Positions 55,548 through 64,000 of a stretch of DNA of 64,000 nt are shown in pieces (the first letter of the stretch is position 1; each line of letters opens with the position of its first letter). This DNA is from Pseudomonas sp. MWU13-2100 (lineage in GTDB: Bacteria > Pseudomonadota > Gammaproteobacteria > Pseudomonadales > Pseudomonadaceae): assembly GCF_023242365.1 (NCBI RefSeq), contig NZ_JALLIX010000016.1:58248-122247 (forward strand), read 5' to 3'. Made by a program: the position numbers and the translations under genes. The notes below the pieces were generated by a model. It saw nothing but the letters and a program-made list of their open reading frames with translations. It made no database searches and was not told the DNA's origin.

Positions 55548-55665
55548 GTGAAAACTCCAGAGGGCAGCGATTTCGATGGCGCCATGATTGGCTATTTCAC
55601 TTGAAGATAAAACCGGCTAAAACAGCAGGCTCTTTCAATTTTTTTTTGATAATGCCGAGGTCGCG

Positions 55666-56586
55666 ATGCTGCGTTTCGATGACTTGCAGTTGTTTGTCCG
55701 TGCCGCCGACCTGGGCAGCCTGTCGGCGGCGGCGCGGGTCATGGACATGTCGGCGGCGGTGGCCAGCGCGGCTCTGAAGCGGATCGAGCAGCAACTGGGC
55801 GCGCGCCTGCTGGCGCGCTCGACCCGCAGTCTGAGGCTGACCGCCGAAGGCGAGGGCTTCCTTGAATACGCCCGGGGCGCGTTGAGCCAACTCGATGAGG
55901 GGCGTCGGCTGTTGGCCCGCGGTCAGGACCAGGTCAGCGGCGTGTTGCAGTTGTCGGCACCCTCGGACTTCGGACGCAACCTGCTGCTCCCCTGGCTGGA
56001 CGAGTTCCAGCGCGAGCATCCGCAACTGACCGTGCGCCTGCTGCTGGGCGACCGCATCGCCGATCTGTTCCGCCAGCCGGTGGACATTGCCTTGCGCTAT
56101 GGCGACCCGGAGGACTCCAGCCTGGTGGCGCTGCCCGTGGCACCGGATAACCGCCGGGTGCTGTGCGCGGCACCGGGTTATCTGGCGCGACACGGCGAAC
56201 CCCGTACGTTGGCACAATTGGCACAGCACAACTGCCTGCTCTATATGCTGAGCAGCCGGGTGCATGACCATTGGAGTTTTCACGACGGCAAGCGCGAAGT
56301 CAGCCTGACCGTCAGCGGCGACCGTTTCAGCGACGACGCCGACGTGGTGCGGCGCTGGGCCGTGGCCGGGGTTGGCATCGCCTACAAATCCTGGCTGGAT
56401 GTGTCGGCCGATGTCCTCGCGGGACGCTTGCAGGTGCTGTTGCCGGAGTTGCGCTGTGAGCGCGCTCCGCTGAATTTGTTGTGCGCCCATCGCGCGCAAT
56501 TGAGTAAGCCGGTGAACCTGTTGCGCGAGCTGCTGAGCCGGCGCTGCGCGCAACTCGGGCGCCTGGCGCCGGTTTCCCAGGCATAG
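55666..56586 (+). CDS. LysR family transcriptional regulator
   Basis: A 306-aa LysR regulator. The HTH is at the N-terminus (LRFDDLQLFVRAADLGSLSA with SAAVASAALKRIEQQLG). The effector domain follows (about 90-290, with VSGVLQLSAPSDFGRN and DIALRYGD). It probably controls the divergent oxidoreductase; the inducer is unknown. Its start codon lies 36 bp downstream of a T-rich run (TTTTTTTT). Confidence 0.92.
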   Translation: MLRFDDLQLFVRAADLGSLSAAARVMDMSAAVASAALKRIEQQLGARLLARSTRSLRLTAEGEGFLEYARGALSQLDEGRRLLARGQDQVSGVLQLSAPSDFGRNLLLPWLDEFQREHPQLTVRLLLGDRIADLFRQPVDIALRYGDPEDSSLVALPVAPDNRRVLCAAPGYLARHGEPRTLAQLAQHNCLLYMLSSRVHDHWSFHDGKREVSLTVSGDRFSDDADVVRRWAVAGVGIAYKSWLDVSADVLAGRLQVLLPELRCERAPLNLLCAHRAQLSKPVNLLRELLSRRCAQLGRLAPVSQA

Positions 56587-56846
56587 GACACGCGGATCTC
56601 GAAGAGGTTCTGTTACAACCCGTTCAGGAATAAAGGTCGGCTCGGTGCACATTGTGGTTTAGGCTGAAGACATTGGATCCAATATCCTTTCGACGGATGA
56701 CGTATTTTGTTTCATTCGCCGCTGTTGATTGCCAAACGCTGAAAAAATCGCCCACTTTTTGGCATTTTCGCGTCTTGGCTTGGGCGGGATTACTCCTCAG
56801 TATGCCCCGTGTGCGTTCGATCAGTGTTTCAACAGGGAGTGAAGAC

Positions 56847-57560
56847 ATGGAATATGCACCTTGCGTCAGTCAGATTGCCACGTTGCTTGCCGACCCCAAG
56901 CGCAGTGCCATGATGTGGGCGTTGTTGGATGGCAGCGCCCGGGCTGCCGATGAGCTGGCTTTGTCCACGGGCCTGTCGCTGTCGTCGGCCAGTGCCCACT
57001 TGGCGCGTCTGAGTTCAGGCGGCCTGGTCCGTATCGAGGAGCGCGGGCGCAAGCGCTTCTTCCGCCTCGCCGCCCCGGAAGTCGGCACGGCGGTACAAGC
57101 CCTGGCCAGCGCGTCATTGGCCAGTGCGCCGTTGGCGATGGCCCATGCGGTCAAGGCCCTGGCCCCCGATGCCGACGCTTTGCGGCATGCCCGGGTGTGC
57201 CACGATCACCTGGGCGGTGAGTTGGCCTGTGAGCTTTACCAGCGCTTGCTGGGAGCGGGCTGGGTCGAGCAGCAGGAGCTGCGGTTGCGGGTTACCAGCA
57301 AGGGCGCGGCGCGCCTGGCCGAGCGCGGCCTGTACATCCAGGCACTGGCCCATGGGCAGCGCGAGATCGCCTGTCTCTGCCATGACCTGCAACGTCGTCC
57401 CCACCTGGGTGGTGCCTTGGGCGCCGGGTTGCTGCAACTGTTCCTGCAATCCGGTTGGCTGGCCTCGCGGGAAGACTCTCGGGCCTTGCAGGTGTCCGCG
57501 CTCGGGCAGCGGCAGATCGACAAGCTGGCCGCTGAAGTCGAGCTCGAATTGGTCGGTTGA
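56847..57560 (+). CDS. ArsR-type winged-helix regulator
   Basis: A 237-aa protein with an ArsR/SmtB-type HTH at the N-terminus (VSQIATLLADPKRSAMMWAL, then SLSSASAHLARLSSGGLVRIEERGR) and a longer C-terminal part (about 100-237) without a clear metal motif. CHDHLGGELACELYQRLL near 115-132 might serve a ligand role. The ATG at 56847 has GGGAG at good spacing; the frame extends 65 codons upstream but those are not supported. The MFS gene starts 125 bp downstream on the same strand, so it may be its target. Confidence 0.83.
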   Translation: MEYAPCVSQIATLLADPKRSAMMWALLDGSARAADELALSTGLSLSSASAHLARLSSGGLVRIEERGRKRFFRLAAPEVGTAVQALASASLASAPLAMAHAVKALAPDADALRHARVCHDHLGGELACELYQRLLGAGWVEQQELRLRVTSKGAARLAERGLYIQALAHGQREIACLCHDLQRRPHLGGALGAGLLQLFLQSGWLASREDSRALQVSALGQRQIDKLAAEVELELVG

Positions 57561-57685
57561 GTCCCGGTGGCCTGCCGCATGGACGCGGCGGGCGTCGCCC
57601 AGGACTGCGAACAGGTCGTATCCAGAAACAAGCCCTCCTGACGATACCGCACACTCGATCGATGATTCGACTCGAGGGATATCCC

Positions 57686-59065
57686 ATGGAAACTCAAGGC
57701 TACAGCGCGGCGGAACGACTGGAACGCTTGCCCATCAGCGGTTATCACCGGCTGATTTTCATCATCATTGCCCTGGCGTTTTTCTTCGACTCCATGGACC
57801 TGGCGATGATGACTTTCCTGCTCGGCTCGATCAAAGCCGAGTTCGCCCTCAGCAGTGCCCAGGCCGGTCTGCTGGCCAGCTCGAGTTTCTTTGGCATGGT
57901 GGTCGGGGCTTCATTGTCGGGCCTGCTTGCCGATCGTTTCGGACGCAAACCGGTGTTCCAGTGGAGCATCGTGCTCTGGGGCGTGGCCAGCTACCTGTGT
58001 TCCACCGCGCAGACCGTCGAGACTCTGACGCTGTTTCGCATCCTGCTGGGGTTCGGCATGGGCATGGAGTTTCCGATCGCCCAGTCAATGCTTTCGGAAC
58101 TGATTCCGGCCAAGCGTCGCGGGCGTTATATCGCGCTGATGGACGGTTTCTGGCCCCTCGGCTTTGTCGCGGCGGGGGTGCTGTCGTATTTCCTGCTGCC
58201 GCTGGTGGGCTGGCGTGACATTTTCCTGGTGCTGGCGATACCGGCGGTGTTTGTCCTGGCGATTCGCTTTTTTATCCCCGAGTCGCCGCGCTGGCTGGAG
58301 CAGGCCGGGCACCATGGGGCGGCTGACAAGGTGCTGGACGATATCGAGGCGCGGGTACGGACCTCGCTCAAATGCACGTCGCTGCCAATTCCGCTGCGCC
58401 TGCCCCGTGGCGTGGACCGCGCGCCGAGCTTCTTTTCGGCCTTTCAACAGTTGTGGTCACCGGTGTACCGCCAGCGCACGATGATGATCTGGAGCGTCTG
58501 GTTCTTTGCCTTGCTCGGCTTCTACGGCTTGACCTCCTGGCTCAGTGCCTTGCTGCAGCAGTCGGGTTTCGCGGTGACGCAGTCGGTGTATTACACGGTG
58601 CTGATTTCCCTGGGCGGGATACCGGGGTTCCTGATGGCGGCCTGGCTGGTGGAACGCTGGGGGCGCAAGCCGGTGTGCATCGTCACCTTGCTCGGTGGCG
58701 GGGTCATGGCGTTTTTCTACGGGCAGAGTGCGGTGTTCGGCGGCAATGTCGGCCTGCTGGTGGGCTCGGGGTTGTTGATGCAGTTCTTCCTGTTCGGCAT
58801 GTGGGCGGTGTTGTACACCTACACGCCGGAGTTGTACCCGACGTCGGCGCGGGCCACGGGGGCCGGTTTTGCCTCGGCGGTGGGACGGATCGGTTCGTTG
58901 CTCGGGCCGTTGGTGACCGGGCTGGTGTTCCCGGTGACGGGGCAGGGCGGGGTGTTTGCCCTGGGGGCGCTGTGTTTCGCGATTGCCGCGGCGCTGGTCT
59001 GGCGCTTCGGCATGGAAACCAAGGGCAAGGCGCTGGAGGAGTTGAGCGAGGTGGCAGGGGGTTAG
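57686..59065 (+). CDS. MFS transporter, metabolite:H+ symporter type
   Basis: A 459-aa sugar/aromatic-acid-porter-type MFS protein with about twelve helices. MFS motif A is GLLADRFGRKPVF near 78-90. PESPRWLEQAG near 205 is the PESPR motif of this branch, and EGERGRR-type motifs follow. It should import an organic acid or sugar derivative by proton symport. The ATG at 57686 (METQGYSAAERLERLPISGY) follows GAGGG. Possibly controlled by the ArsR-type gene upstream. Confidence 0.87.
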   Translation: METQGYSAAERLERLPISGYHRLIFIIIALAFFFDSMDLAMMTFLLGSIKAEFALSSAQAGLLASSSFFGMVVGASLSGLLADRFGRKPVFQWSIVLWGVASYLCSTAQTVETLTLFRILLGFGMGMEFPIAQSMLSELIPAKRRGRYIALMDGFWPLGFVAAGVLSYFLLPLVGWRDIFLVLAIPAVFVLAIRFFIPESPRWLEQAGHHGAADKVLDDIEARVRTSLKCTSLPIPLRLPRGVDRAPSFFSAFQQLWSPVYRQRTMMIWSVWFFALLGFYGLTSWLSALLQQSGFAVTQSVYYTVLISLGGIPGFLMAAWLVERWGRKPVCIVTLLGGGVMAFFYGQSAVFGGNVGLLVGSGLLMQFFLFGMWAVLYTYTPELYPTSARATGAGFASAVGRIGSLLGPLVTGLVFPVTGQGGVFALGALCFAIAAALVWRFGMETKGKALEELSEVAGG

Positions 59066-59094
59066 CCTGGTAATCCTGCGGGCGCGGTATTTGT

Positions 59095-59197
59095 GTGGGA
59101 GCGGAGCTTGTCGGGACGCCGCATCGCCGCGAAGGCGACACCGCGGTTTTTCAGACAGACCGCGTTATCGTTCTTCGCGGGCAAGCTCCGCTCCCAC
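59095..59197. repeat. REP pair (family B) after the MFS gene
   Basis: Arms GTGGGAGCGGAGCTTGTCGG and GCGGGCAAGCTCCGCTCCCAC with a longer internal segment containing further inverted GCGG/CCGC stretches. Confidence 0.82.
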
Positions 59198-59233
59198 AAA
59201 AGCTGTGTCGCTCTCACCGTTTCCGGCGCCTCA

Positions 59234-60223
<990 letters not shown>

Positions 60224-60318
60224 CTACAGGTGTCGTCGAGACACCGGCTAAAACCTGATCGAATTCGCGCCCCGCCGATATCCGCCCTTGGCCCGGCTCT
60301 ACGATTATGCGCAAAACT

Positions 60319-60399
60319 GTAGAGCCGGCTTGCTGGCGATGGTGGTCGAATAGTCGATGCCAGTCTTGCTGGCCTCATCGCCAGCAAGCCGGTATCTAC
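60319..60399. repeat. REP pair (family A) between the deaminase and SDR genes
   Basis: Arms GTAGAGCCGGCTTGCTGGCG and complement CGCCAGCAAGCCGGTATCTAC, with about 40 bp between. The outer base pairs have drifted. Confidence 0.82.
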
Positions 60400-60442
60400 A
60401 AGGACGCCGTGAGCGCAGATCCTGCGTCGTCGGGGCTGTCGC

Positions 60443-61126
60443 TTACCAGGGAATGGTCTCGCCCTTGTAATTGATGAAGTGATGCCCGCCCCGACCGGAA
60501 TAGGCATTGACCTGGTCGATCAGGCCGCGAACGCTGGTCGCCACGTCGATGTCCGCGCCGTCGCCGCCCATGTCGGTTTTCACCCAGCCCGGGTGCATCG
60601 ACAGGACGGTGAAGGTCGGGGCCTCGATTTCGCTCAGGAAGGTGTTGGCCATGGAGTTCAATGCGGCTTTGCTTGCTTTGTAGAAGGCCAGATTCGGCGC
60701 ATCGGGAGTGGTCACGCTGCCGAGCCCCGAACTCATGAAGGCAATCAGCCCATTGCCCGGGCGGATCTGGCCGACGAAACGCTGGGCCAGGGCGACCGGG
60801 GCGACAGCATTGGTCATGAACAACTGGCCGATCTCCGTCGGCGAAGCGTGGCCCGGGCGCTGGTCGTCAGGGCCCTTGACGCCGGCATTGACGAACAGCA
60901 AGTCGAAGACCTGGCCTTCCAGACGTTGCGCCAGCGCCGCCACCGCGGCGTGATCGTCCATGTCCAGGGCTTCGATGCGCACCGGTCCGCTGGCCTTCAG
61001 GGCATCGGCCTTGTGGATATTGCGTACGGTGGCGGTCACGTCCCAGCCGTCGGCCAGCAATTGTTTGGCCAGCCCGAGTCCGAGGCCACGGGAGGCACCG
61101 ATAATCAACGCGTTTTTATTGCTCAT
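60443..61126 (-). CDS. Short-chain dehydrogenase/reductase
   Basis: A 227-aa Rossmann-fold SDR. The cofactor motif is IIGASRGLGLGLAKQL near 8-23, NAGVKG near 80, and the catalytic Ser ... YxxxK (FYKASKAALN) near 150. SDRs of this size act on ketones or aldehydes with NADP(H); the substrate is unknown. Start at 61126 (MSNKNALI); an ATG two codons earlier also exists. Its start overlaps the 3' end of the MerR gene by 11 bp, so both are probably one transcript. Confidence 0.87.
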   Translation of the reverse strand: MSNKNALIIGASRGLGLGLAKQLLADGWDVTATVRNIHKADALKASGPVRIEALDMDDHAAVAALAQRLEGQVFDLLFVNAGVKGPDDQRPGHASPTEIGQLFMTNAVAPVALAQRFVGQIRPGNGLIAFMSSGLGSVTTPDAPNLAFYKASKAALNSMANTFLSEIEAPTFTVLSMHPGWVKTDMGGDGADIDVATSVRGLIDQVNAYSGRGGHHFINYKGETIPW

Positions 61127-61502
61127 GAGCAAACTCCTTGTCAGATGAAAGTCCGGTTCTCAGAGGACAACTTTGTTGCAGGCGATGCTGCAATTCCAGA
61201 CGCAACTCGCCCAGGTCGGCGATGCGCGCTTCGATCAGCACGAGTTTGTCTTGCAGCAGTTGCGTGACGGCGCTGTCGGCATCTGTGGCATTCCACACCC
61301 CGGCGACGCTGCTGCCGATTTCCCCCAGGCTGAAGCCCAGGCGCTGGGCGGTCTTGATGTACTGCACCAGTTGCACCATCTCGGGAGGATAGTCCCGATA
61401 ACCGTTGGCGCTACGTTGGGCCACGATCAAGCCGCGTTGCTCGTAGAAGCGCAAGGTGTCGCAACTGACGGCACAGGTCCGGGCCAGTTCACCGATACGC
61501 AT
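61116..61502 (-). CDS. MerR family transcriptional regulator
   Basis: A 128-aa MerR protein. The N-terminal HTH is MRIGELARTCAVSCDTLRFYEQRGLI and then RDYPPEMVQLVQYIKTAQRLGFSLGEIG. The C-terminal helix holds one cysteine (QQSCPLRTG). There is no paired-Cys loop, so it is unlikely to sense metal as CueR does. It is divergent from the 140-aa membrane protein, and the shared promoter has a MerR-type 19-20 bp spacer. It overlaps the downstream SDR gene. Confidence 0.88.
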   Translation of the reverse strand: MRIGELARTCAVSCDTLRFYEQRGLIVAQRSANGYRDYPPEMVQLVQYIKTAQRLGFSLGEIGSSVAGVWNATDADSAVTQLLQDKLVLIEARIADLGELRLELQHRLQQSCPLRTGLSSDKEFAHEQ

Positions 61503-61524
61503 GCTGTTCGCTCTCTGGAAAGGC

Positions 61525-61556
61525 TTGACCTTGGAGCATACTCCAGGCTTTAGCCT
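61525..61556 (+). promoter_or_regulatory. MerR-type promoter/operator
   Basis: TTGACC (-35, 61525-61530), then an inverted repeat TTGGAG-cata-CTCCAG inside an extended spacer of 19-20 bp, then TTAGCC/TAGCCT as -10. It faces the 61589 membrane-protein gene and lies between it and the divergent merR gene. Confidence 0.75.
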
Positions 61557-61588
61557 CTGTGCTCCTTGAATCGTTATGGAGATGACTT

Positions 61589-62011
61589 ATGTGGAGCACA
61601 GCACAGTACCGTCGACTGGTTCGGGCCAGCGGTTGGTATGACTTGATCGTGACGGCGGCCTTTGTCACACCCTGGAGTTTTCTCGCCTTGCACGCTGCCC
61701 TGCTGGCGCTGGCCGCCACGCTGAACCTGCCGGGAAGCTTGCCGCCGTTCGCGCCCGCGCACCTGTTGATGGCGAATCTGTTGGGTTCGATCGTCTGCGT
61801 CTGGGCGGTCTTGCGTATCCGCGATCCACAGCAGGCATTCGGTCGCTATGACGCGGTGGGCCGGATGTTGTTCGCAACCTGGCAGGTCTACGCCCTGAGC
61901 CAGGGAGCGAGCATGATCATCGCCGTGTTCCTGTTCTTTGAACTGGCTTGGGGGATTGCACAGCTATTACCGGTACGCGCGGCGTTTTCAGCTGACGCAC
62001 AAACCTTGTAG
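61589..62011 (+). CDS. Small integral membrane protein under MerR-type control
   Basis: A 140-aa protein with about four hydrophobic segments (around 15-40, 55-75, 92-112 and 115-130), e.g. LALHAALLALAATLNL and MIIAVFLFFELAWGIAQLL. I recognise no family. It sits behind a MerR-type promoter that is divergent from merR, so it is the likely regulated target, possibly in defence against an exogenous compound. The stop codon lies inside a REP arm that begins at 62008. Confidence 0.72.
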   Translation: MWSTAQYRRLVRASGWYDLIVTAAFVTPWSFLALHAALLALAATLNLPGSLPPFAPAHLLMANLLGSIVCVWAVLRIRDPQQAFGRYDAVGRMLFATWQVYALSQGASMIIAVFLFFELAWGIAQLLPVRAAFSADAQTL

Positions 62012-62030
62012 ATACCGGCTTGCTGGCGAT
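62008..62030 (+). repeat. Single REP arm (family A) overlapping a stop codon
   Basis: GTAGATACCGGCTTGCTGGCGAT, one arm only. The TAG stop of the 140-aa gene (62009-62011) lies within it. Confidence 0.8.
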
Positions 62031-62450
62031 TACGATATCAGTTTCACCGCCGCCATCGCTGGTAACCCCGATTCGTGCAGGCGCCCGATCAGGCATATCG
62101 GGCCATAGAATCTGATCAAAAAACGACCAACTCCCCGCAAGCTTGGCTGGATCGGCTACCCGGCCACCCTTGCACGGCTTATCCACAGGTTGCTCCACAG
62201 TATTTGTGTGCAAGCTCGCGGCTTGGGCATATAGGCCATCGGGCTATTTTCAAAACGCGATAAACCCTTGTAACCCGCTGTTTGCAGGATGATTTTGCGC
62301 CGTTGGCGGGTCATTGGACAAAAACTGATCAGCAGCCGCAAAGCCACGTTGCAGAAGGGTTACAGCCGGATGTGCTCAGGTTATCCACAGTCAGGTGCAC
62401 AGTGACTGTGGGCAACCGCTCGGTGTCCGGGGGTTATGAACAGGGGGCGG
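62012..62450. other. 440-bp non-coding gap with two perfect DnaA boxes
   Basis: TTATCCACA occurs exactly at 62179-62187 and 62381-62389, both in the same orientation. Two-mismatch relatives lie nearby (TGCTCCACA at 62191-62199, and TGTGGGCAA on the other strand at 62407-62415). No gene, terminator or ncRNA is recognised. The yigZ 3' end follows. Confidence 0.55.
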
Positions 62451-63038
62451 TCATGCCTGGCGCTGCAAGAGAATGCGCCCGCGGCTGAGATCGGCCAATT
62501 GCCGTTGCAGTGTATCGATCTGTGCTTCACCCACCGCCAGTTGCAGTTCCACGCCGTTGGCGGTGAACTGTTCTTCCACGATCAGGCCGCCCAATTCGGC
62601 CACCCGCAGTTTGACCAGCGCCAATTCGCTGAAGCCGCAGGCGCAGCTCAACGCGACCCGGCTGATCAGTGGCAGTCGTTCGGCGTTTTGCAGGCACTTG
62701 TTGGCGCCGCCGCCATAGGCGCGGGCCAGGCCGCCGGTGCCCAGTTGGATGCCGCCATACCAGCGAATGACCAGTACCGCGACCTGATCGCAATCCTGGG
62801 CTTCGATGGCGGCCAGGATCGGTCGGCCCGCGGTACCGCCGGGTTCGCCGTCGTCACTGCTGCGGTACTGGTCGGCGAGCTTCCAGGCCCAGCAGTTGTG
62901 GGTGGCATCCAGGTCACTGTGTTGCTCGATAAAAGCCTGGGCTTCGGCGACGCTGGTGATCGGGGCGGCGAGGGTGATAAAGCGGCTTTTGCGAATTTCC
63001 TCGCGGTATTCGCAAAGGCCGGCAAGGGTAAAAGGCAT
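62451..63038 (-). CDS. yigZ: IMPACT family protein YigZ
   Basis: A 195-aa protein with the UPF0029/IMPACT signature DDGEPGGTAGRPIL near 64-77, and VIRWYGGIQLGTGGLARAYGG near 92-112, followed by a C-terminal DUF1949 domain. Structurally it resembles parts of elongation factor G and may act in translation or RNA binding; the bacterial function is not settled. It lies 27 bp downstream of the TetR-type gene on the same strand. Confidence 0.9.
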   Translation of the reverse strand: MPFTLAGLCEYREEIRKSRFITLAAPITSVAEAQAFIEQHSDLDATHNCWAWKLADQYRSSDDGEPGGTAGRPILAAIEAQDCDQVAVLVIRWYGGIQLGTGGLARAYGGGANKCLQNAERLPLISRVALSCACGFSELALVKLRVAELGGLIVEEQFTANGVELQLAVGEAQIDTLQRQLADLSRGRILLQRQA

Positions 63039-63065
63039 ACGGGATTCGGCTTCAGTTCAAGAGGG

Positions 63066-63716
63066 TCAGAGTGGCGGCGTCAGGCCGCAGCCCTTGAGGA
63101 TAATACGGATCAGGTTGTTGCTGGCGTCCTCCATATCCTGCTTGGTCAGGCGCGGGCGACCGGTGACCCGGCAGATCTGGGTGGCGAAGTCAGCGTAATG
63201 CTGGGTGCTGCCCCAGAGCAGGAAGATCAGGTGCACCGGGTCGACCGGGTCCATCTTGCCAGCGTCGATCCAGGCCTGGAACACGTTCGCCCGCCCCTGG
63301 AACCAGGTGCGGTAGTCCTGGTTGAAGTGCTCGGTGAGGCATTCGCCGCCACTGATGATTTCCATGGCGAAGATCCGCGAGGCCTGTGGCTGGCGCCGGG
63401 AGAACTCCATCTTGGCGCGAATGTAGCGGGTCAGCGCCTGCGCCGGATCGTCTTCGGCGCTGAGGTGATTGAAGGTGCTGTCCCACTGTTCGAGGATATT
63501 GCTCAGTACCGCGATATACAGACCCAGCTTGTTGGTGAAGTAATAATGCAGGTTGGCCTTGGGCAGCCCGGCGTTCAGGGCAATGGTGTTCATGCTGGTG
63601 CCTTTGAAACCGTGGCGGGCGAACTCGTCTTCGGCGGCCTTGATTATCGCTTCCTGGTTTTTCTGGCGAATTCGGCTGGCGGGCTTTCCGGCATGGGCAG
63701 GGGCTTCAACGGTCAT
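63066..63716 (-). CDS. TetR family regulator, RutR-like
   Basis: A 216-aa TetR regulator. The HTH is at residues about 15-60 (AIIKAAEDEFARHGFKGTSM, then LPKANLHYYFTNK). The C-terminal part (FAMEIISGGECL ... YADFATQI) resembles the YcdC/RutR C-terminal domain, whose relatives sense pyrimidines such as uracil. The nearby adenine deaminase makes a nucleobase role plausible, but the target is outside the window or unknown. Start at 63716 (MTVEAPAHAGKPASR). Confidence 0.85.
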   Translation of the reverse strand: MTVEAPAHAGKPASRIRQKNQEAIIKAAEDEFARHGFKGTSMNTIALNAGLPKANLHYYFTNKLGLYIAVLSNILEQWDSTFNHLSAEDDPAQALTRYIRAKMEFSRRQPQASRIFAMEIISGGECLTEHFNQDYRTWFQGRANVFQAWIDAGKMDPVDPVHLIFLLWGSTQHYADFATQICRVTGRPRLTKQDMEDASNNLIRIILKGCGLTPPL

Positions 63717-63870
63717 AGGCAGTTCCGAACGGGTCTGTGGGTGCAACCCCTGCACAGATAGCGTACCCGGTGGGTTGAGACAAGTCCTGTGATCATATAA
63801 AGCCTTGATCCGGGCTGATTCGGTCGCTTTCGGGGCAACTACGCGCGGCAGTGGGTTGGGCGCGATATTT

Positions 63871-63950
63871 TGCTGGCGCCGGCTTGTTGGCGATTGGGGG
63901 GCCTGGCGTTGTCCTTGAAGACGCCTTCGCGGGCAAGCCCGGCTCCTGCA
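63871..63950. repeat. Degenerate REP pair near the window end
   Basis: Left arm TTGCTGGCGCCGGCTTGTTG resembles family A, and right arm CTTCGCGGGCAAGCCCGGCTCC mixes family B and A features. A further REP arm (GTAGGAGCAG) begins at 63991 and is cut by the window edge. The rest of the gap after the TetR gene holds nothing else recognised. Confidence 0.6.
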
Positions 63951-64000
63951 GTGCTTTGTCGTTCATTCATTTTGCGCATGACTCGAAACTGTAGGAGCAG

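Noticed and set aside
62012..62450. Chromosomal replication origin
   Set aside because: Two exact DnaA boxes are present but there is no AT-rich unwinding region or dnaA/rpmH neighbourhood, which marks oriC in Pseudomonas. Kept only as a DnaA-box cluster.

Overview
The window is a high-GC chromosomal segment from a Pseudomonas, most likely of the P. fluorescens lineage. The evidence is gene content and order (retS-purD-purH-fis-dusB, prmA, accC-accB-aroQ, gcbA, then a DUF2333 gene, a NUDIX gene, a SUI1-like gene and speA, an order I recall from P. aeruginosa), a tad pilus locus with pprA/pprB regulators, type VI secretion (T6SS) parts, and two families of REP elements in the intergenic gaps. 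No rRNA, tRNA, CRISPR array, insertion sequence or prophage was recognised.

Layout. 1-1.7 kb: the 3' part of an AAA-type ATPase and a MarC membrane protein. 1.8-16.4 kb: a mostly minus-strand housekeeping and regulatory block with retS, purine synthesis (purD, purH), fis-dusB, a zinc-ribbon DUF3426 protein, prmA, accBC, aroQ and the diguanylate cyclase gcbA. A low-GC ORF remnant sits between aroQ and gcbA. 16.7-21 kb, plus strand: DUF2333, NUDIX, SUI1-like factor, speA. 21.2-23.4 kb: a short VgrG with an overlapping DUF4123 adaptor and no adjacent effector. 23.4-25.6 kb: a MATE exporter, a small membrane protein and a lone receiver. 25.7-38.1 kb: the tad/pprAB locus with flp, cpaB, tadZABC, pprB, prepilin peptidase, tadE, pprA and tadG. 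No secretin (RcpA) or TadD is visible; a 66-codon reading frame with strong translation signals sits where rcpA would be expected.

38.2-40.4 kb: two DUF4136 lipoproteins, a CmoM-like methyltransferase and a MazG-like hydrolase. 40.5-42.6 kb: an accessory cassette with hcp divergent from a two-gene operon that looks like a membrane-active T6SS effector and its multi-TM immunity protein. 42.7-43.3 kb: a small gene split by an 11-bp tandem duplication, preceded by a structured leader with attenuator-like pairing. 43.4-48.9 kb: a MaoC-type protein, an AraC regulator, a dCache chemoreceptor and a RIO-family kinase. 49-52.6 kb: copper homeostasis (cueR, copA, copZ) with CueR operators at both copA and copZ. 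52.8-59.1 kb: two MFS transporters, a small 59-aa protein, an oxidoreductase/LysR pair and an ArsR-type regulator. 59.2-64 kb: adenine deaminase, an SDR/MerR pair divergent from a small membrane protein across a MerR-type promoter, a 440-bp gap with two perfect DnaA boxes, the IMPACT protein YigZ and a TetR regulator.

The most interesting parts are the Hcp-effector-immunity cassette, the 11-bp duplication in a small gene behind an attenuator-like leader, and the tad locus in which rcpA may have collapsed to a minigene while flp carries Ala rather than Gly at the inferred cleavage position.
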